A stretch of 64,000 bases of DNA from Cryptomeria japonica (lineage: Eukaryota > Streptophyta > Pinopsida > Cupressales > Cupressaceae), in assembly GCF_030272615.1 (NCBI RefSeq), contig NC_081407.1, positions 317,530,456 through 317,594,455 on the forward strand, in the 5' to 3' direction. Below are positions 57,475 to 64,000 of the stretch, in pieces (the first letter of the stretch is position 1; each line of letters starts with the position of its first letter). A model generated the notes under the pieces. It was not told the origin of the DNA. It saw only the letters and a program-made list of their open reading frames with translations, and ran no database searches. The translations under genes and the position numbers were made by a program.

Positions 57475-60210
57475 ACCATATGACCCCTAATGACACCATA
57501 GGACCCCTTAAGACACCAAATCATGTTGTTAGGGGTCATATGGTGTCCTAAGGGGTCGCAGGACACAATATGACCCCTTAGGACACAATATGACCCAAAG
57601 AGACCCAATATGGTGTCATTAGGGGTCATATAGTGTCCTAAGAGGTCATAAGGGTTCATGGGACATCATATGACCCCTTAAGACACCATATGACCCCTAA
57701 CGACATGATTTGGTGTCTTAAGGGGTCCTATGGTGTCGTTAGGGGTCATATGGTGTCCTAAGGGGTCGTAAGACACAATATGACCCCTAATGACATGATT
57801 TGGTGTCTTAAGGGGTCCTATGGTGTCGTTAGGGGTCATATGGTGTCCATAGGGGTCATATGGTGTCTTGGGACACCATAGGACCCCTTAAGACACCAAA
57901 TTGTGTTATTAGGGGTCATATGGTGTCCTAAGGGGTTATATGGTGTCCCATGAACCCCTATGAAAACCATATGACCCCTAACGACACCATAGGACCCCTT
58001 AAGACACCAAATCATGTCGTTAGGGTCATATGGTGTCCTAAGGGGTCATAGGACACAATATGACCCAAAGCGACCCAATATGACCCAAAGCGACCCAATA
58101 TGGTGTCATTAGGGGTCATATGGTGTCATAAGAGGTCATAAGGGTTCATGGGACACCATATGACCCCTTAGGACACCATATGACCCCTAACGACATGATC
58201 TGGTGTCTTAAGGGGTCCTATGGTGTCGTTAGGGGTCATATGGTGTCCATAGGGGTCATATGATGTCTTGGGACACCATATGACCCCTAATGAGACCATA
58301 TTGGGTTGCTTTGGGTCATATTGTGTCCTAAGGGGTTATATTGTGTTCTACGACCCCTTAGGACACCATATGACCCCTAACGACACAATTTGGTGTCTTA
58401 AGGGGTCCTATGGTGTCCCAAGACACCATATGACCCCTAACAACACCATAGGACCCCTTAAGACACCAAATCATGTCATTAGGGGTCATATGGTGTCCTA
58501 AGGGGTCGTAGGCCACAATATGACCCAAAGCAACCCAATATGGTGTCATTAGGGGTCATATGGTGTCCTAAGAGGGTATAAGGGTTCATGGGACACCATA
58601 TGACCCCTAATGACAAGATTTGGTGTCTTAAGGGGTCCTATGGTGTCGTTAGGGGTCATATGGTGTCCATAGGGGTCATATGGTGTTTTGGGACACCATA
58701 GGACCCCTTAAGACACCAAATTGTGTCGTTAAGGGTCATATGGTGTTCTAAGGGCTCGTAAGAAACAATATAACCCCTAACAACATGATTTGGTGTCTTA
58801 AGGGGTCCTATGGTGTCGTTAGGGGTCATATGGTGTCCTAAGGGGTCATAGGACACAATATTACCCCTTAGGACACAATATGACCCAAAGCAACCTAATA
58901 TGGTGTCATTAAGAGTCATATGGTGTCCCAATACATCATATGACCCCTATGGACACCATATGACCCCTAACGACACCATAGGACCCCTTAAGACACCAAA
59001 TCATGTTGTTAGGGGTCATATGGTGTCCTAAGGGGTCATATGGTGTCCCATGAACCCTTATGACCTCTTAGGACACCATATGACCCCTAATGACACCATA
59101 TTGGGTTGCTTTGGGTCATATTGTGTCTTAAGGGTTCATATTGTGTCTTGCAACCCCTTAGGACACCATATGACCCCTAACAACATGATTTGGTGTCTTA
59201 AGGGGTCCTATGGTGTCGTTAGGGGTCATATGGTGTCCATAGGGGTCATATGGTGTTTTGGGACACCATAGGACCCCTTAAGACACCAAATTGTGTCGTT
59301 AGGGGTCATATGGTGTCCTAAGGGGTCGTAAGACACAATATGACCCCTAACAACATGATTTGGTGTCTTAAGGGGTCCTGTGGTGTCGTTAGGGGTCATA
59401 TGGTGTCCATAGGGTTAATATGGTGTCTTGGGACACCATAGGACCCCTTAGGACACAATATGACCCAAAGCGACCCAATATGGTGTCATTAGGGGTCATA
59501 TGGTATCCTAAGAGGTCATAAGGGTTCATGGGACACCATATGACCCCTTAGGACACCATATGACCCCTAACGACATGATTTGGTGTCTTAAGGGGTCCTA
59601 TGGTGTCTTAAGGGGTCCTATGGTGTCCATAAGGGTCATATGGTGTCTTGGGACATCATACGATCCGTTATGACACCATATTGGGTCACTTTGGGTCATA
59701 TGGTGTCCTAAGGGGTCATATGGTGTCCTACGACCCCTTAGGACACCATATGACCCCTTAAGATACCATATTTGGTTGTTATAGATCATATTGTGTCCTA
59801 GTGGGTCATATTATGTCCTATGACCCCTATAAGACATCATATGACCCCTTAGGACACCATTAAACCCCTAATGACACCATATTGGGTTGCTTTTGGTCAT
59901 ATGGTGTCTTACAACCCCTTAGGACAACATATGACCCATAACACACAATTTAGTGTCTTAAGGCGTCATATGGTGTCCTAGGACAACATATGACCCATAA
60001 CACACAATTTAGTGTCTTAAGGGGTCATATGGTGTCCTAGGACACCATATGACACCTATGGACACCATATGACCCCTAATGACACCATATGGTGTCATAA
60101 GGGGTCGTATGTTGTCCTTAGGGGTCATATGGTGTGCCATGAACCCTTATGACCCCTTAGTACATCATACGACCTATTATGACACCATATTGGGTCGCTT
60201 TGGGTCCTAT
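57475..60210. repeat. Bidirectional satellite of a 20-bp unit, about 2.7 kb
   Basis: The core GGGGTCATATGGTGTCCTAA and its complement TTAGGACACCATATGACCCC fill the region in mixed orientation, with variants (CTTAAGGGGTCCTATGGTGT, GTTAGGGGTCAT, TTTGGGTCATATTG, CATGATTTGGTGTC). Runs of a few units switch strand repeatedly, giving well over a hundred units and many hairpins. Blocks of about 120-400 bases with the same unit order recur, showing later segmental amplification. ORFs on both strands (GHHMTPNDTI, WCLKGSYGV repeats) are translations of the satellite, not genes. Confidence 0.95.
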
Positions 60211-60212
60211 GG

Positions 60213-60445
60213 TGTCTTAATCTCTCTCTCCCCCTCTCCCCTAATCTCTCTCTCTCCCCTAATCTCTCTCTCCCTCTCCTTCTCACACTCTCTCTCTCCC
60301 CTAATCTCTCTCTATCCCTCTCCCCTAATCTCTCCATCTATCTCTCTCTCCCCTAATCTCTCTCTATCTCTCTCTCTCCCTTCCCCCTCCCCATCTCTCT
60401 CTCTCTCTCTCTCTCCGCAAATCTCTTTATCTCTCTCTACCTTCC

Positions 60446-60506
<61 letters not shown>

Positions 60507-60840
60507 CTCTCCCTCTCCGCTAATCTCTTTATCTCTCTACCTTCCCTCCCCTCCCTCCCTCCCTCTCTCTCCATCTCTCTCTCTCCCTTCCCCCTCCCCA
60601 TCTCTCTCTCTTAATATCTCTCTATCCCTCTCCCCTATTCTCTCCATCTCTCTCTCTCTATCCCTCTCCCCTATTCTCTCCATCTCTCTCTCTCTATCTC
60701 TCTCTCTCTCCCTTCCCCCTACCCATCTCTCCCTTCCCCCTCCCCATCTCTCTCTCTCTCCCCTAAGCTCTCTCTATCCCTCCCCCCACACTCCCTCTCT
60801 CTCTCCCCCCAGTCCCCCCTCTCCCTCTCCCTCTCCCTAA
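60213..60840. repeat. CT-rich microsatellite region
   Basis: (CT)n runs interspersed with CCCCTAATCTCTCTCTCTCC-type units. The 253-codon ORF through it is Ser/Leu/Pro low complexity and not a gene. Confidence 0.95.
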
Positions 60841-60911
60841 TATCATATACTAATTTATTTATAAATTAATATATTAATAAACAAATCTAGTTAAAGAGTT
60901 TACAGATTAAA

Positions 60912-60925
60912 ATCGGATATCCGAT
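60912..60925. repeat. Palindrome ATCGGATATCCGAT, copy 5
   Basis: Perfect 14-mer at the outer edge of the satellite and microsatellite island. Confidence 0.9.
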
Positions 60926-61422
60926 TTTTGCTGTCAAATTTTCAAATTTCAAATTTCGGCTTGGGAATGCTTTGGTATTTGGCTTGGAAGTGACAAGCCT
61001 TGAAAGTCAACTGAAAAAACATGTTTTTCAGTATTCCTTGATTTTCCAAACTTTAAACTGGTGGTTGACGACTTTTTTTGTAGCCAAAATTGATAAAACA
61101 AAAAGGGTTTTTTAAAGACGTTCCCAGCTTTCCAACAATATAAGGCTTGTCTTATTTTAACTTTAATAAGTAATTATTATTTATTTTCTAATTGAATTCT
61201 GACAATAGTCCCGATTGATATATTGATTGAAAAACATTCATAACTTTCAAACGGTATAACAATTTTTGAATCAGAAACATGCATCACATCCTATGCTTTG
61301 TCTACTATCACAAAAAATTTAAAAAAATTAAATTTCATAAGGTTTTGACCAAGTTAAGATGGTCAGATGTAGGAGTTTCTGAAATTCTGAAAAGTTGTAG
61401 TAAAAAATTCATAAATAATTAA
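60926..61422. other. No supported gene; possible outer arm of the 51-61 kb unit
   Basis: CAAGCCTTGAAAGTCAAC at 60994-61011 is roughly the inverted complement of GTTGACTTTTTGCTTGG at 51024-51040, each just outside its palindrome. The match is short and may be chance. The rest is AT-rich without features. Confidence 0.35.
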
Positions 61423-62262
61423 TGTACGTTAGGAAATAGGAAATCATCACAAGCAAGTATAAACATTAGTCATAGCTCAATCACAAACGCAAATTGCAAT
61501 GAATCTATCCTAAGCACACTCAATAGATACATGAAATCAAAACATTCAAAATTAAAGACATATGCAAACCAATGGTAGATTTGAATGCTTCTTCATGCGG
61601 CTCCATTGTCCTTCTTTCCTCTCCAAATAGCCTTTGTTTGTGGATCTCACCTTCAAGTGCACAAACCTAATGTGAAAGCAAGATTGATATTGGCACAAGA
61701 GTACTAGAAGAAGTGATTATTTCTCATTATCTGATTCTGTGATTATGTGATTGCAAAAGTGATTACCAATTAGCTTTGATTGATGAAGATCATCCATTTT
61801 ATAGATAAATTGGAGGTAGGATCAAATTTAGCATGAAATGGATATTAGAAGCAATTAATTTCAAAAATGGCACAATTGAGTGGAAAGAAGAAGGTTATGA
61901 CACCTTCTATGTCATGAATTATGACATATTGCCAATGCAAAGCTTAGAGGACTAGAACCCTATGACATCTTGCTATGCCAAGAGTATGACGCATGAAGCA
62001 CAAAAATAGGGAGCACTAAAGACAAGTTAATTAGGTGGAAATTAAAATTAGGAATTTAGAAAATAGGTGGAAATTAGGAATTAGGAATTTGAAATTAGGA
62101 AAATTTGATGGAAATTAGAAATTAGGTAAATTAATTAATAATCTTTCATTTATTAATTAATTCACAAAGAGGAATAATTAGCCAATTAAATGAACATTTA
62201 ATTGCAACAAGAAAACTTAGGATAAATAAATAATTTATTAATCCTAGAGGATTTATGAAATT
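61423..62262 (-). mobile_element. Truncated LTR, minus orientation
   Basis: It begins, in plus orientation, TGTACGTTAGG. A minus-strand TATA sequence (TATAAAAT) lies near 61799. Its inner part, about 62041-62255, is an inverted copy of about 63643-63840 in the LTR on the other strand, with a 12-bp indel. The first several hundred bases of U3 are missing at the 62262 junction. Confidence 0.55.
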
Positions 62263-62263
62263 G

Positions 62264-62281
62264 TCACGTCGGGTTCACCAA
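62264..62281 (-). other. Primer-binding site of an LTR element, minus orientation
   Basis: TTGGTGAACCCGACGTGA on the minus strand, with the same core as the PBS of the Tat-type element (46951-46969), next to an LTR end at 62286. Confidence 0.65.
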
Positions 62282-62285
62282 TTAA

Positions 62286-62590
62286 TGTACGTTTCGGGGA
62301 CACAAGCACAGAAGTCAGTTTCTGCATCCCCTGTGGGCCCCGCAATGTCCCGCAAGCAATCAAAAGTCATGAAATTGAAAACATGGGTTTTTGAGATCCA
62401 TACCGCTGCTCCTGCATCATCTGGTCGTCTGAATGTGCGTACACGTTCTCCAAGGTGATCCGCCATTGGAATGTTCGCCATCTCTCTGCAAGTGTCTTTG
62501 TCCAGAGCAACAAATCCTCCTCTTTGGCTAGTGCAAATGAGCAATTTTCCACCTCTTGGTCTCATTTATAGCTCTTTGTCATTGCATAGA
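62286..62590 (-). mobile_element. LTR R/U5 part, minus orientation
   Basis: It begins, in plus orientation, TGTACGTTTCGGGG just after the PBS. The minus-strand TATA-like CTATAAATGAG lies near 62567, so this is the downstream part of a 5' LTR. Its U3 is cut by sequence belonging to the plus-strand element. The antisense ORF at 62275-62565 lies wholly in this LTR and is not called. Confidence 0.5.
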
Positions 62591-62830
62591 TGGACGTGCG
62601 TCTTCTCCATCTTATGTTGGTCACGGTCTTTTGCATCTTCAAGTGCTTGTCCTTCATGCGTCCGATCTCCGATTGACAGTCCGTTCGATCCTATCATTTT
62701 TATCGATCAATTGGCCTCTTTTCTGCATGTTTTCGGCCAATTCCTCGAGGGGGCATGCATATGTCATTGTCAACATCCAGGGCATTTTCATTACTGTTCT
62801 TTGAAACAACGCTTAAAATCGCATTGTCTC

Positions 62831-62844
62831 AAAGAGGGGCAAAA
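62831..62844 (+). other. Polypurine tract, plus orientation
   Basis: AAAGAGGGGCAAAA immediately before an LTR start TGTAGACACC; the same 13-base core as the PPT of the Tat-type element. Confidence 0.75.
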
Positions 62845-64000
62845 TGTAGACACCTAAAAATGGTCAACGCTTGCGGAGTCATACTTTAACATTTGCGCAT
62901 TGCCTCATTTTAGGTTTTTGCGTCGCATTAACATTTCTCCTATGATTTGTACTTGGTTTTTATCATTTGCGAACATCAAGTCTTTCTTCTACATTCTTCA
63001 TTTATCTCGCTCTCGAATTTGGTCTTGTCGACAACACTATCCAGTCATGATTTTAATCGATCTTATCCTATTGCATCAATGTGCATGCTTATTTGTCATC
63101 ATTTTGGACATCGTCAATCCTAATTAGGGTTTTGTCCTCCTATCAATCTTGCGATCGATTTGTCATTGATCGTTGTGCTCTTATCAATCTTGTCGATTTA
63201 TCATCAATCCTTCAATCTTGTCATTTTGCGATCAATTCGTCATTGATCATGGTCATTTTCAATCCTGTCATTTTGCAATCTATTTATCATCATCTCTTGT
63301 CATCATGTTCGATCTTGTCATTTTGTGATCAATTCGTCATTGATCGTGGTCATTTTCAATCCTGTCATTTTGCAATCTATTTATCATCATCTCTTGTCAT
63401 CTTGTTCGATCTTGTCATTTTGCAATCGATTTGTCATCGATCGTTGTCTGTCTCAAATATGTCAATTTGGATCAATTTGTCATTGTTCCTCGTCAATTGG
63501 TGCATTTTCTCAATCAAATCATTTATCACATTGGTCATTTATCAATCCAAAATCAAATCATGATCAAGTTAATTATCTTTCATCAAGACCTAATTCATCT
63601 TCTAGGGTTTCATGATTTCATCATTTAACCTGGTTTGTCATAAATCCTCTAGGATTAATAAATTATTTATTTATCCTAAGTTTTCTTGTTGCAATTTAAT
63701 TGGCTAATTATTCCTCTTTGTGAATTAATTAATAAATGAAAGATTATTAATTAATTTACCTAATTTCTAATTTCCATCAAATTTTCCTAATTTCAAATTC
63801 CTAATTTTCATCAATTTCTTAATTCCTAAATTCCTCATTTTTCTAATTTCTTAATTTTCTAATTTCCTAATTTCAAATTCCTCCTATTTCTCTCCTAAAT
63901 TCATGGAAATGACATAGAAATTTGTCATAATTTGTCATAATTGACAATCAATCAATTCTTGACATAGAAATTTGTCATAAATTGTCATAAATTCTTGACA
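62845..64000 (+). mobile_element. 3' LTR of a Ty3/gypsy-type element, cut by the window end
   Basis: It starts TGTAGACACCTAAAAATGG right after the PPT and runs to the window edge without reaching a TATA box or LTR end, so the LTR is longer than 1.15 kb. The sequence before the PPT (about 62600-62830) is the 3' end of the internal region, without a recognisable domain. The many plus-strand ORFs inside (62900-63628) are low-complexity translations. Confidence 0.65.
63217..63445 (+). repeat. 97-bp tandem repeat in the LTR
   Basis: CTTGTCATTTTG starts occur at 63217, 63314 and 63411, giving two full 97-bp units that are nearly identical and a partial third. Shorter GATC-GTCATT-type motifs pervade 63130-63500. 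Confidence 0.9.

Noticed and set aside
57231-60337. Several ORFs on both strands with GHHMTPNDTI and WCLKGSYGV repeats
   Set aside because: They are translations of the 20-bp satellite; both strands are open because the unit lacks stops, not because of coding selection.
60079-60840. 253-codon Ser/Leu/Pro-rich ORF
   Set aside because: A direct translation of (CT)n microsatellite; no ordinary protein composition.
62275-62565. 96-codon minus-strand ORF
   Set aside because: It lies wholly in the R/U5 part of an LTR and shows no known domain.
1-64000. CRISPR arrays, bacterial operons or an integrated virus
   Set aside because: Tandem repeats here lack regular unique spacers, the genes are plant nuclear, and the retroelements are plant LTR, LINE and Penelope types with no envelope or capsid genes of viruses.

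Overview
The window looks like a repeat-dense intergenic stretch of a large plant nuclear genome, most likely a gymnosperm (conifer). The evidence is: an AP2/ERF transcription factor gene, a small plant 'serine-rich' protein gene, a dual-RNase-H Ty3/gypsy (Tat-lineage) retrotransposon, plant L1-type LINE fragments, and a Penelope-like element fragment with a GIY-YIG domain. GIY-YIG Penelope elements are otherwise animal-type and are known in conifers as Dryad. Base composition is AT-rich. Almost all long reading frames are transposon relics carrying stops and frameshifts. The species call is inference.

Layout. 0-7.6 kb: AT-rich DNA with a GGGCCCCC-motif block, a decayed Copia-like element with a repeated 3' end, and a probable solo LTR containing a 59-bp minisatellite. 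7.67-10.3 kb: copy A of a duplicated locus with an apparently intact single-exon ERF gene. 10.3-17.1 kb: a foldback element, a 2.7-kb degenerate TTAGGG-like array with a 950-bp higher-order period, and the serine-rich protein gene on the minus strand. 17.1-22.2 kb: LINE 5' fragment, microsatellites, a Tourist-type MITE and the Penelope-like fragment. 22.2-26.0 kb: copy B of the ERF locus, with the gene killed by an in-frame stop and the flank interrupted by an 812-bp solo LTR with a 5-bp target duplication. 26.2-33.0 kb: LINE fragments in both orientations and two tandem diverged copies of an unrecognised ORF that end in LINE-like tails. 33.06-48.29 kb: one complete but dead Tat-type Ty3/gypsy element on the minus strand, with both LTRs, ATATT target duplication, PBS, PPT, gag, PR, RT, two RNase H domains and IN.

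49.3-61.0 kb: a minus-strand LINE ORF1 relic, then the least explained part of the window. A decayed six-exon plus-strand gene and a minus-strand ORF converge on each other. Each starts a few hundred bases inside a copy of the 14-bp palindrome ATCGGATATCCGAT, and the same palindrome also marks the outer edges of an AT-only island (51.1-51.65 kb) and a large bidirectional 20-bp satellite plus microsatellite island (57.4-60.84 kb). This could be a previously undescribed two-gene DNA transposon; no transposase signature was recognised, so that is a hypothesis. 61.4-64.0 kb: LTR remnants in opposite orientation that share a PBS or PPT with the big Tat element.

Only the ERF gene (8.2 kb) and the serine-rich protein gene (16.7 kb) look like functional host genes. 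The minus-strand ORF at 56.5-57.1 kb is open but of unknown origin.
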